DNA of 14,585 nucleotides from Bacteroidales bacterium (GTDB taxonomy: Bacteria > Bacteroidota > Bacteroidia > Bacteroidales > VadinHA17): contig JALOMM010000010.1 in NCBI GenBank assembly GCA_025455535.1, positions 1 to 14,585 of the forward strand, written 5' to 3'. Numbering within the stretch: the stretch's first letter is position 1; the number at the start of each line of letters is the position of its first letter. Below the pieces are notes generated by a model, which did no database searches, was not told the DNA's origin, and worked only from the letters and a program-made list of their open reading frames with translations. Shown here in pieces: positions 7,377 through 14,585 of this stretch. The position numbers and the translations under genes were made by a program.

Positions 7377-8792
7377 TCACCCCCTGAACCACCTGTCAGG
7401 GAAGTTAACGAGGTAAACCTTTTCCGTAGCCCTGGTAAGTGCAGTATAGAACCACCTGAGATAATCTATCGTCGGTTCCTGGCGGCTGAACATACCCTGG
7501 TCAATAAAGACCCTCTCCCACTGCCCTCCCTGAGCCTTATGGCAAGTGACGGCATAAGCAAACTTAATCTGAAGGGCATTGTAATAAGGATCATTTCGCA
7601 CCGCCTCAAACTGTTTCCTTTTAGATTTTATCCCCGGATGATCGGCCAGAACGGCGAAATAGAGCTCACGGGACTTCTCTGCGGAGAGCGACGGTGTATC
7701 CATCATCAGTGTGTCAAGCATAACCCTGGCCTCCAGCTCCCTGTCCGAATCGCGAAACCAGAGTGTCATCTCAGCAAACCTCATCCCGTATAACTCCTCA
7801 TATTTTCTTATCCTGCGGACCTCTGCAATGTCGCCGTTGGCGATGAAAGAGGCTCCCTCCTCATCCTTCAGCCAGAAGTAGTTGTTCTTTACCACCATAA
7901 CGATATCGCCCGAGCTAATCTCCTCGTCGCGGTAGAACACCCTGTTGCGTATACCCTGGTTGTAACGGTTGGCCAGACTGTTTGAATTCACGACCACGAT
8001 AGCCCCGTCGGTGCCGCACCTGTCATACGCTTCCGTGAGACGCTCGATGAGGTCGTTGCCTCCAAGGCGTTCAACATCGGTGTAACCATCGAGTGTCATC
8101 TCCGGCACTGACAGGTCGCCGTCGCTTACCTGCCGTCTCACAGCCGTGGCATTCATCAGTATGCCTGAGCCCTCGCTCTGCCTTATTACCTGACGCAGCT
8201 CGAAGGTATGTATGGCGAATCCTGTGCTCCTCAGCACCTCCTCATCGAGGGCCGGACTTACAATTGATCCTACAGGAGGCAACTGTGCCACATCACCCAC
8301 AAGGACAAGCTTGCAGTCAGTGCCGGTGTATACATACTCTATGAGATCCTCCAGCAGCCTGCCACTTCCGAACACCGATCCCTCAGAAGACTCGGCAGGT
8401 ATCATCGACGACTCGTCAACGATGAAAAAGGTCTCCTTATGGAGGTTGCGGTCAAGGACAAACTTACCCACTCCGTCGGTAGCCGACTTCTGCCTGTATA
8501 TCTTGCGGTGAATGGTGCAGGCCTCTTTACCGGAGTATGATTGCAGCACCTTGGCAGCCCTGCCTGTCGGAGCCATCAGTACAAACCTCTGTCTGAGGGT
8601 TGAGAGTGTATTAACCAGAGATGCAATAACACTCGTCTTGCCAGTCCCGGCATAACCAGTGAGAAGAAAGATGACATCATTCGAATTTTCCGACACATAT
8701 GAGGCAAGCATCCGCATGCAGTCAGACTGATCCGGTGTGGGTATGTAGCCGAGATTTTTCTCAAGCAACGAATAGATGTTCTCCTTTCTCAT
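7377..8792 (-). CDS. RecD/Pif1-like superfamily 1B DNA helicase
   Basis: ATP-dependent 5'-3' DNA helicase-like ATPase of the RecD/Pif1/Dda group, 471 residues. Seen in order: a Q-motif-like PTPDQSDCM (18-26); Walker A GYAGTGKTS (46-54); motif Ia VLMAPTGRAAKVL (71-83); Walker B FFIVDESSM (122-130); motif III LVGDVAQLPPVGS (164-176); a SH3-like UvrD_C_2 region near the end with YAVTCHKAQGGQWERVFID; and motif VI YTALTRATEKVYLV. It lacks the N-terminal RecBCD-contact region and the extra domains of RecD2, so it is a short stand-alone form. A specific symbol is not justified. It probably acts in DNA repair or replication-fork handling. It is divergent from the 8873 gene, which starts 80 bases away, and yjbQ follows on the same strand. 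Confidence 0.9.
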   Translation of the reverse strand: MRKENIYSLLEKNLGYIPTPDQSDCMRMLASYVSENSNDVIFLLTGYAGTGKTSVIASLVNTLSTLRQRFVLMAPTGRAAKVLQSYSGKEACTIHRKIYRQKSATDGVGKFVLDRNLHKETFFIVDESSMIPAESSEGSVFGSGRLLEDLIEYVYTGTDCKLVLVGDVAQLPPVGSIVSPALDEEVLRSTGFAIHTFELRQVIRQSEGSGILMNATAVRRQVSDGDLSVPEMTLDGYTDVERLGGNDLIERLTEAYDRCGTDGAIVVVNSNSLANRYNQGIRNRVFYRDEEISSGDIVMVVKNNYFWLKDEEGASFIANGDIAEVRRIRKYEELYGMRFAEMTLWFRDSDRELEARVMLDTLMMDTPSLSAEKSRELYFAVLADHPGIKSKRKQFEAVRNDPYYNALQIKFAYAVTCHKAQGGQWERVFIDQGMFSRQEPTIDYLRWFYTALTRATEKVYLVNFPDRWFRG

Positions 8793-8830
8793 TTTCTTTG
8801 AACAATCCGGATATCAGTCTGCTTTTTTTT

Positions 8831-8838
8831 TAAATTTG
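8831..8838 (+). promoter_or_regulatory. -7 element for the 8873 gene set
   Basis: TAAATTTG fits TAnnTTTG and lies 34 bases before the ATG at 8873, implying a leader of about 28 nt. No matching -33 TTTG is found at the normal distance; the TTTG at 8797-8800 is too far. It is separated by only two bases from an opposite-strand -7 element. Confidence 0.5.
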
Positions 8839-8840
8839 CA

Positions 8841-8848
8841 CAAAGTTA
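8841..8848 (-). promoter_or_regulatory. -7 element for the helicase gene
   Basis: On the minus strand TAACTTTG fits TAnnTTTG and lies 48 bases upstream of the helicase ATG (8790-8792). A T-rich stretch about 20 bases upstream could act as a weak -33 element. It sits inside the predicted leader of the plus-strand gene, so the two promoters overlap. Confidence 0.45.
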
Positions 8849-8872
8849 CTCAAACATTCCATCAGAAAAGAT

Positions 8873-9508
8873 ATGAAAACGGCTCTCAACATTGTATTTG
8901 CAGTAATCATTGTGGCACTTGCCTATTTCCTGATTGAAAGCATCATGAAACCGATACGGTTCAACCGGGAAAAAGATGCCAGGGAAGGTGCCATAAAGGA
9001 GAGACTTATTGACATCAGGACAGCACAGGAGACCTTCAAGGCGGTGAAAGGGTACTATACAGGCAGTTTTGATACGCTCATTACTTTCCTCACCACCGAC
9101 TCCCTCCCGCTCATTTTCCGCCTCGGCTCCCTGACTGATGAGATGATAGCTGACGGTATCACCAGTGAAAAGGAGGCTGTAAGAAAGGGACTTATAAAGA
9201 GAGACACTTCATATATACCGGTAAGAGACTCGATCTTCTATCAGGGTTATCCTCTTGAATCACTGAGGTTTGTACCGGGGATGGAAAATACAGAGTTCCA
9301 GATGTCAGCCACAAAGGTGATGACAACATCACTTGTACTGGTAAATGTCTTTGAGGCATATGTGCTTAATGACGTCTTCCTGAAAGACCTTAACCGCCAG
9401 CTTGTGGTCAACTATAACGAACAGAGAACCAAGACCACCGGCTTCCCCGGGATGAAGGTGGGCGATGTGAAGGTACCCAACAACAATGCAGGGAACTGGG
9501 AGGACTGA
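8873..9508 (+). CDS. Membrane-anchored protein of unknown function
   Basis: I do not recognise a named family. The 211-residue product begins MKTALNIVFAVIIVALAYFL, a hydrophobic segment (about residues 5-22) with no cleavage site evident. It looks like a signal anchor with the remainder outside the cytoplasm. A charged region follows, with EKDAREGAIKERLIDIRTAQ and a conserved-looking KGYYTGSFDTLITFL (59-73). This loosely recalls pseudopilin-like proteins, where a hydrophobic N-terminus continues into a helix, but no prepilin peptidase site is visible. Residues 140-175 are rich in Val, Thr and Asn. The C-terminus is polar (PNNNAGNWED). Its stop overlaps the DUF3822 start as TGATG (9506-9510), so the two are almost certainly cotranslated. 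This is a real gene by promoter, codon pattern and coupling; its function is unknown. Confidence 0.82.
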   Translation: MKTALNIVFAVIIVALAYFLIESIMKPIRFNREKDAREGAIKERLIDIRTAQETFKAVKGYYTGSFDTLITFLTTDSLPLIFRLGSLTDEMIADGITSEKEAVRKGLIKRDTSYIPVRDSIFYQGYPLESLRFVPGMENTEFQMSATKVMTTSLVLVNVFEAYVLNDVFLKDLNRQLVVNYNEQRTKTTGFPGMKVGDVKVPNNNAGNWED

Positions 9509-10365
9509 TGACTCAGTCGCAGAAATATCCCATGGAGCTCTTCGACGAGACCCTTGACATAAACGCGACCGAAAATTACGATCTCAGCCTGGAACTGTCT
9601 GAAGATGGACTCTCTTTGGCTGTTCTTGATCTGCTTCGGGGGAAATTTGTCCTTCTCAGGCACTACCCGATCGATTTTCACGGAAACAACGCGCCTGGAT
9701 CGCATGCTGAAATAATCGGATCTGATGATTTCCTGAGGAGACATTTCAGAAAGGTCTTTATCATAACTCCTTCTCCTCATTTTACCCTTGTTCCGTCTGC
9801 TGTCTTCGATCCGTCACTGAGGGATGACTATTTCCGTTTCAGTCACAGCACCCGGTCTGACACCAGGATAACAGCCAATAACCTCCCTTTTCCGGGTGCT
9901 GCGGTGCTTTTCGCGCCTGACAGGGAAATAAGTGAGGCAGCATCCTCACGCTGGCCCGGTGTGACCCCCTGGCACCACACAAAACCTTTGCTGCAACATA
10001 TTTCCGCGGTATGCCGCTCTTCAGAGGAACGTCATATTCACCTTCATTACGAAAAGAGCTTCATCACGGTCATAATTGCTGAAAAAAGAAGCCTGGCCTT
10101 CTGCAACAGTTTTATCTGTCCGGATGCATCAGATGCAGGTTATTATCTGTTCAGTGTGCTTGAGAACCGCGGGATAAAATCAGATGAGTCAATTCACCTC
10201 AGCGGCACTGTTGAGCCATACAGTGAAGCCCATCTGGCAATATTAAACTATGCTGAGAATGTTAAGTTTGCCTCTCCGGTGATAAGACAGGGATTCAGCT
10301 ATGTCATGCATGATACTGCTCACCACCGGTGGCTCAATCTTTTTACTGCCGCATCGTGCGAATAA
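9508..10365 (+). CDS. DUF3822 family protein
   Basis: A 285-residue protein with no signal peptide or membrane segment. The N-terminal region ENYDLSLELSEDGLSLAVLD (22-41), and its place directly before rsmD, fit the Bacteroidetes-restricted DUF3822 family. The family has no established function. Its repeated beta-strand pattern (LSLAVLDLLRGKFVLL, VFIITPSPHFTLVPSAVF, HLHYEKSFITVIIAEK) loosely suggests an actin/sugar-kinase-like fold, which is inference only. PSPHFTLVPSAVFD (92-105) is the most conserved-looking block. It overlaps the upstream membrane-protein gene by one base and rsmD by ten bases (if rsmD starts at GTG 10356). The three are therefore one translationally coupled unit. Confidence 0.8.
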   Translation: MTQSQKYPMELFDETLDINATENYDLSLELSEDGLSLAVLDLLRGKFVLLRHYPIDFHGNNAPGSHAEIIGSDDFLRRHFRKVFIITPSPHFTLVPSAVFDPSLRDDYFRFSHSTRSDTRITANNLPFPGAAVLFAPDREISEAASSRWPGVTPWHHTKPLLQHISAVCRSSEERHIHLHYEKSFITVIIAEKRSLAFCNSFICPDASDAGYYLFSVLENRGIKSDESIHLSGTVEPYSEAHLAILNYAENVKFASPVIRQGFSYVMHDTAHHRWLNLFTAASCE

Positions 10366-10907
10366 TTGGGGGAGAGTTTAAAGGAAGGCATATCGATCCG
10401 CCGGCAGGCTTCAGGGCCCGCCCTACCACTGACTTTGCACGTGAGAGCCTGATGAACATACTGAATAACAGGTATGATTTCACTGCAGTGTCCCTGCTCG
10501 ATCTTTTTGCCGGATCGGGTGCTATCAGTTATGAATTTGCCTCACGGGGATGCAGGGAGCTTGAACTTGTTGAAACTGACAGGCGCTATTGTGAATTCAT
10601 CAGCACTTCATTCCGCACTCTCGGTATCAGGTCAGCGAGAGTACACAGGATAGACGTCCGTGACTGGCTGAAGATATGCCATAAACAATATGATATTATT
10701 TTTGCCGATCCGCCTTACGCACTTTCATGGTTGAAAGAACTCCCTGATATGGTTCTTGCCTCAGGAGCCGTGCACCAGGAAAGCCTGTTTATTCTTGAGC
10801 ATCCAAAATCGCTTGATTTCAGCAGCCATGTTGCAATAAAGGACCACAGAAAATACGGGAACGTAAATTTCAGTTTTTTCCAGCCGGCTCTCCAGAAAAT
10901 TTGTTAA
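10356..10907 (+). CDS. rsmD: 16S rRNA (guanine-966-N2)-methyltransferase RsmD
   Basis: SAM-dependent methyltransferase that makes m2G966 in helix 31 of 16S rRNA during 30S assembly. The preferred start is GTG 10356, giving MRIIGGEFKGRHI, exactly the usual family N-terminus, and 183 residues. An in-frame GTG at 10329 would add nine unrelated residues. Family features are RPTTDFARESLMNIL (22-36), SAM-binding motif I DLFAGSGAISYEFASRG (49-65), the acidic residue in LVETDRRY (71-78), and the catalytic motif DPPY (118-121) in IIFADPPYALSW. The C-terminus (DHRKYGNVNFSFFQP) matches the typical KxYGxxxxxFF ending. It overlaps DUF3822 by ten bases. A TTAATGAT repeat overlaps its stop codon. Confidence 0.94.
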   Translation: MRIIGGEFKGRHIDPPAGFRARPTTDFARESLMNILNNRYDFTAVSLLDLFAGSGAISYEFASRGCRELELVETDRRYCEFISTSFRTLGIRSARVHRIDVRDWLKICHKQYDIIFADPPYALSWLKELPDMVLASGAVHQESLFILEHPKSLDFSSHVAIKDHRKYGNVNFSFFQPALQKIC

Positions 10908-10944
10908 TGATTGGTTAATGATCCGCATTTTATCGGTTAATCAT
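10904..10944 (+). repeat. Three phased TTAATSAT repeats upstream of susC, possible operator
   Basis: TTAATGAT occurs at 10904-10911 and 10915-10922, and TTAATCAT at 10937-10944. The starts are 11 and 22 bases apart, so all three copies face the same side of the helix. The last two extend to GGTTAATSAT. The array lies about 90-130 bases before the susC start, the first copy overlapping the rsmD stop. Such phasing is typical of binding sites for an activator or repressor; the protein is unknown. The last two copies can also pair as ATGATCCG with CGG-TTA-ATCAT (three-base bulge, 8-base loop), followed by TTTTT, so a weak rsmD terminator is an alternative. No clear TAnnTTTG element precedes susC; TATATGTG at 10993-11000 has one mismatch. 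Confidence 0.45.
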
Positions 10945-11035
10945 GACATTTTTCATTACAGGGATGCCGCAAAAAGGATATTTTCCGGTCTTTATATGTG
11001 AATTGATTTCTTTATTAACTCAAACCTTTTGACAC

Positions 11036-14000
11036 ATGAGAAAACTACTACTAACCAGTATGATCTTCTTTTCAGTGGTTCTTTCGTTGCTGGCTCAGCA
11101 AAAAACCATTACAGGAGTGATCACAGACAAGACTGATGGCTTGCCTATAATAGGGGCAACCATACAGGTCGAGGGTACATCATCAGGGAGTGTTACCGAC
11201 CTTGACGGCAAGTACTCGATCAGCGCAGCCCCCGGGGCTATTCTAGTTTACAGGTTCATCGGCATGAAGACACAGCAGGTAACTGTCGGTGCTGATAATG
11301 TGATAAACATTATAATGGAACCTGATGATATAGGCCTTGACGAGATCGTCGTTGTAGGATACGGCTCAGCCATCAAGAGGGAGCTTACCGGCTCCATCAC
11401 CAAGGTAGAGACCAGGGGCATAGCCGAGATGCCGACAGCAAGCTTCGAATCGGCCATACAGGGTAAAACCTCCGGCGTTTTCATCGAGCAAGCCAGCGGC
11501 AAACTGGGAGAAACCGTAAAGATGAGGATCAGGGGGTCATCATCAGTGTCAGCAAATAACCAGCCCCTGTATGTGGTCGACGGCGTGCCCATCACCACCC
11601 AGAGTCTCTCAAACGAAGACAACCAGCCTACAAGCCCCCTGGCTGACCTGGCAATGACGGATGTGGAGTCCATTCAGATCCTCAAGGATGCATCAGCAGC
11701 CGCCATCTACGGTTCAAGGGCATCAAACGGCGTGGTCATCATTCAGACAAAGAGGGGAAAGAGCGGAGCAACGAAGTTTGACGTTCAGTACACCACCGGC
11801 ATCAGCGAACCCAGCAGGCTCATGGAATGGCTGAATGCTGATCAGTATCTCGAACTGTTCAATGAGTCAATGGACAACGTTTCCGACGAAGATGGTTTAG
11901 TCTGGGGCTGGTTACCCAAAGATGAATTCTGGGAGTACTTTGTCGGGTCGCAATGGGATGACGGTAATGATACCGACTGGCAGGCAGAAGCCTTTCAGAA
12001 AGGCTCTCTCAACAGGATCAATCTTTCTGCCAGCGGAGGCACAGGCAACACTACATTCTATAGCGGCGTAAGCTATGACGATACAAAAGGTATACTTCGC
12101 GGCAACACCATGAACAAGCTAAGCGCACGTTTAAACCTTGATCAGAAAGCAACTGAGAAATTTAGCTTCGGGATGCAGATGAACATCATCAGGACAGAGA
12201 TGGAAAGGGTAGAGAATGACAACGCCTATGCCACTCCCCTGCAGCTTGTAGCCCAGACGCCACTGACAACGGTTTATGATCCGGAGACGGGTGAACTCAA
12301 TACAAACACCATTTATTACAACGGTCTTATATCGCTCAGGGACGGATCCAACAACCAGACTTCCTTCAGGTCTCTTGTAAACCTCAACGCACAATACAAT
12401 ATCTTCAAGAATCTCGCTTTCAGGAGCGAGTTCGGGACAGACATCTACGACCTCAGGGAGAAGAACTTCTTCGGACGCGAAACAATTGGTGCAGGTCCTG
12501 CCGGTGAGGCCCAGAACCGCTCTGTAAGAGTCATCAACTACAACTGGGAGAACTACCTCACTTATAACAAGGCATTCGGCGTTCATAACATCAATGCCGT
12601 TGGCGGCATGTCATACCAGCAGGCCAACTCCACAGGTTCAAATATTTATGGAAAGGGATTCCCCACAGATGATTTCACCAACATTGAAAATGCAGCAGAA
12701 GCAACTGACTTTTCAAGCTGGGAAGATGCCTCCTCGTTCCTGTCGTACTTCGCCCGCGCCAATTACAAGGCCAATGAGAAGTACTTCTTTACAATCAGCG
12801 GACGTGTAGACGGATCATCAAGGTTCGGTGTAGACAACCGTTATGGATTCTTCCCTGCAGGATCGGCAGGATGGATCATCACCCAGGAGGATTTCATGGC
12901 AGGTATTAAAGATGTCCTCAGCTACCTTAAACTGAGAGCAAGCTATGGTCTGACAGGTAATTCAGGTATTCCTGATTATGCCCACCTCGCACTTTACACC
13001 GGCGTCAACTACGCAGGCAGAAACGGGCTTGAAGCCACTCAGCTTCAGAGCCGCGAACTGGGATGGGAGACTACAGCGCAGATGGATATAGGCATCGACT
13101 TTGGCTTATTCAACAACAGGCTGACCGCTGAGGTCGACTATTACCGGAAGAATACGACTGACCTTCTCCTCTACCGGACGCTGCCGTCTACCTCCGGCTT
13201 CACAGGGGTCTGGAGCAACGTCGGGGAGCTTAAGAACAACGGAGTGGAATTTTCATTGCATGCTAATATCCTCACCGGCGCGCTTACCTGGACGATGGAT
13301 TATAACATGGCATTCAATGAAAATACCATCATAAGCATCGACGGCCCGGAAATTACTCCGAACGGCTTTAACTACGTCATTGAAGGCCAGCCTATAGGTG
13401 TTTTCAAAATAGTAAAGTATGCAGGAGTGGATCCGGACAATGGTGATGCATTGTACTACCTGGGACCTGACAGCAACGAGACAACCAACAACTATAATCT
13501 TGCCGAACCGCAGATAGTTGGTTCGCCCAATCCGGATTTCACCGGAGGCTTCAGCAACTACTTTAAGTACAATGGGTTCGATCTGAACATACTTACAAGC
13601 TTCGTATACGGTAATATGGTATATAACGGCGCCGGCGTCTACCAGTCTGCAAATGCTGACTGGTTTGACAACCAGACCGTAGATCAGATGAACAGATGGC
13701 AGAACCCGGGCGATATAACAGATGTGCCGCAGGCACGCCTGGGTGACGGAAATGGTACCAAGGCATCAAGCAGATACCTCTCAGATGCCTCTTACTTCAG
13801 GCTGAGGAGCATTAACCTGGGATACAATCTGCCGGCATCAATTGTAAGCAGAATGAAGATGTCGTCACTTAGAGTGTACTTCGGCGTTCAGAATCTTTAC
13901 ACCTTCACCAATTACAAGGGCTGGGACCCCGAAGTGAACTATACCGGTACTAACCGCAGTACCCAGAACACGAACATTATCCAGGGCTACGACTTCTATA

Positions 14001-14050
14001 CGGCACCACAGGCCAGAACATATACCCTTGGTATTAACCTCTCATTCTAA
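11036..14050 (+). CDS. SusC-like TonB-linked outer membrane transporter
   Basis: A 1004-residue outer-membrane TonB-dependent transporter of the SusC/RagA class. With its SusD partner it imports oligosaccharides or peptides using energy from TonB. A signal peptide (MRKLLLTSMIFFSVVLSLLA, cleavage probably before QQ) comes first. A carboxypeptidase-regulatory-like domain follows (about 23-98; GVITDKTDGLPIIGATI, TDLDGKYSI). The TonB-box-like stretch DEIVVVGYG is at 102-110. The plug domain has the SusC signatures LYVVDGVPI (178-186) and LKDASAAAIYGSRASNG (216-232). The 22-strand-type barrel ends LGINLSF with the expected terminal Phe. There is no N-terminal STN domain, so signalling through a FecR/anti-sigma partner is not expected. 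The substrate cannot be read from the sequence. susD starts 12 bases downstream. Confidence 0.95.
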   Translation: MRKLLLTSMIFFSVVLSLLAQQKTITGVITDKTDGLPIIGATIQVEGTSSGSVTDLDGKYSISAAPGAILVYRFIGMKTQQVTVGADNVINIIMEPDDIGLDEIVVVGYGSAIKRELTGSITKVETRGIAEMPTASFESAIQGKTSGVFIEQASGKLGETVKMRIRGSSSVSANNQPLYVVDGVPITTQSLSNEDNQPTSPLADLAMTDVESIQILKDASAAAIYGSRASNGVVIIQTKRGKSGATKFDVQYTTGISEPSRLMEWLNADQYLELFNESMDNVSDEDGLVWGWLPKDEFWEYFVGSQWDDGNDTDWQAEAFQKGSLNRINLSASGGTGNTTFYSGVSYDDTKGILRGNTMNKLSARLNLDQKATEKFSFGMQMNIIRTEMERVENDNAYATPLQLVAQTPLTTVYDPETGELNTNTIYYNGLISLRDGSNNQTSFRSLVNLNAQYNIFKNLAFRSEFGTDIYDLREKNFFGRETIGAGPAGEAQNRSVRVINYNWENYLTYNKAFGVHNINAVGGMSYQQANSTGSNIYGKGFPTDDFTNIENAAEATDFSSWEDASSFLSYFARANYKANEKYFFTISGRVDGSSRFGVDNRYGFFPAGSAGWIITQEDFMAGIKDVLSYLKLRASYGLTGNSGIPDYAHLALYTGVNYAGRNGLEATQLQSRELGWETTAQMDIGIDFGLFNNRLTAEVDYYRKNTTDLLLYRTLPSTSGFTGVWSNVGELKNNGVEFSLHANILTGALTWTMDYNMAFNENTIISIDGPEITPNGFNYVIEGQPIGVFKIVKYAGVDPDNGDALYYLGPDSNETTNNYNLAEPQIVGSPNPDFTGGFSNYFKYNGFDLNILTSFVYGNMVYNGAGVYQSANADWFDNQTVDQMNRWQNPGDITDVPQARLGDGNGTKASSRYLSDASYFRLRSINLGYNLPASIVSRMKMSSLRVYFGVQNLYTFTNYKGWDPEVNYTGTNRSTQNTNIIQGYDFYTAPQARTYTLGINLSF

Positions 14051-14062
14051 CCTTAAAGAACT

Positions 14063-14585
14063 ATGGTCATGAAAAATATGATAACAAGAAATAAAATATG
14101 GATACTGCTGGTGCCCGTGCTTGCGCTTCTCTTCTCATGCAGCGAGAAGCTTGACATCAGGCCCAAGCAGTCGATTGATGCAGAGGCGGCTCTTACAACG
14201 CCTGACAATATCCAGGCAACACTTATCGGAGCCTATCTTACAGCCCGCAGCGCAAACATCTTTGGGTCACAGTTCAACGAATACAGTGAGCTCTATGCTA
14301 CTACCGGTGATATGATATTCATCGGCACATATCAGCAGCCCAGGGAATTCGAAGACAAAGAAGCTACGGTAACTAACAGCTACGTTTCAGGAACCTGGAT
14401 TGATGGTTACCAGCTGATAAATATCTGCAACACTCTCCTCGATGAAGAGACCCTTGCCATCCTCGATGATGAGGACAAATCAAGGATCGAAGGGGAAGCA
14501 CGCTTTCTGAGAGGATGGGTGATGTTTGAGATGATAAGATACTTCGGCCTGCCTTATGAGCCCGGACAGGCAAACAGCCAGCCGG
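14063..14585 (+). CDS. SusD-like surface lipoprotein, cut by window end
   Basis: The frame from ATG 14063 runs open to the window end (174 codons). It starts MVMKNMITRNKIWILLVP and continues to a lipobox LFSC with the lipidated Cys26, followed by SEKLDIRPKQSI. CSxxLDxxP is typical of SusD/RagB proteins, which form the outer lid over the SusC barrel and bind glycan. A Met at 14069 is an equally possible start and gives Cys24. Further family features are TPDNIQATLIGAY, EARFLRGWVMFEMIRYFGLP (the TPR-like SusD segment, usually AxFLRA...YF.L) and polar loops between helices. It follows susC by 12 bases in the usual order. The remaining ~300 or more residues lie outside the window. Confidence 0.93.
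   Translation, partial: MVMKNMITRNKIWILLVPVLALLFSCSEKLDIRPKQSIDAEAALTTPDNIQATLIGAYLTARSANIFGSQFNEYSELYATTGDMIFIGTYQQPREFEDKEATVTNSYVSGTWIDGYQLINICNTLLDEETLAILDDEDKSRIEGEARFLRGWVMFEMIRYFGLPYEPGQANSQP

Noticed and set aside
6854..7387. Two plus-strand open frames (6854-7069 and 7070-7387) opposite yjbQ
   Set aside because: They are antisense shadows of yjbQ and run through the C-rich tracts; their translations show no domain pattern.
10329..10355. GTG start adding nine residues to rsmD
   Set aside because: The GTG at 10356 gives the standard MRIIGG N-terminus, and the extra residues match nothing in the family.
10918..10955. Rho-independent terminator after rsmD
   Set aside because: The stem is only 3+5 bp with a three-base bulge and an 8-base loop, and the T run is offset by three bases. 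It is kept only as an alternative to the operator reading.
1..14585. Mobile elements, CRISPR arrays, tRNA or rRNA genes
   Set aside because: No transposase or integrase motifs, regularly spaced 25-40 base repeats, cloverleaf sequences or rRNA segments were noticed by eye.

Overview
The window looks like chromosomal DNA of a Bacteroidetes bacterium, probably Bacteroidales or a close relative, with roughly balanced base composition. The signs are a SusC/SusD pair, a DUF3822 gene next to rsmD, an S1 protein with a long acidic N-terminal extension, A-rich leaders in place of Shine-Dalgarno sites, and several upstream matches to the Bacteroidetes -7 element TAnnTTTG.

Layout. Positions 1-159 encode, on the plus strand, an N-terminal piece of the tRNA-modification GTPase MnmE. 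They run into the middle of a minus-strand rpsA gene (ribosomal protein S1) that starts at 1219. The two share about 20 bases, so the left end is most likely a chimeric assembly join. Divergent from rpsA is a tightly coupled plus-strand cluster, ugd-rfbA-rfbC-rfbD-phosphohexomutase (1427-6802). It makes nucleotide-sugar precursors: glucose-1-phosphate, UDP-glucuronate and dTDP-L-rhamnose. rfbB is missing from it. Two minus-strand housekeeping genes follow: a YjbQ family gene (6881-7297) and a RecD/Pif1-like helicase (7377-8792). Each is followed directly by a related G-rich, heptamer-like tract. From a compact divergent promoter region, a plus-strand set starts at 8873: a membrane-anchored protein of unknown function, a DUF3822 protein and the 16S rRNA methyltransferase RsmD. 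The right end holds the start of a polysaccharide-utilisation-type locus: a complete SusC-like TonB-dependent transporter (11036-14050) and a SusD-like lipoprotein cut by the window end.

No mobile element, CRISPR array, tRNA or rRNA gene was seen, and I found no clear undescribed multi-gene system. The points most worth checking are the mnmE/rpsA join, three TTAATSAT repeats spaced by 11 and 22 bp upstream of susC, the paired G-rich tracts around yjbQ, and the uncharacterised membrane protein/DUF3822 pair. All gene and family names come from reading motifs by eye, without database searches.
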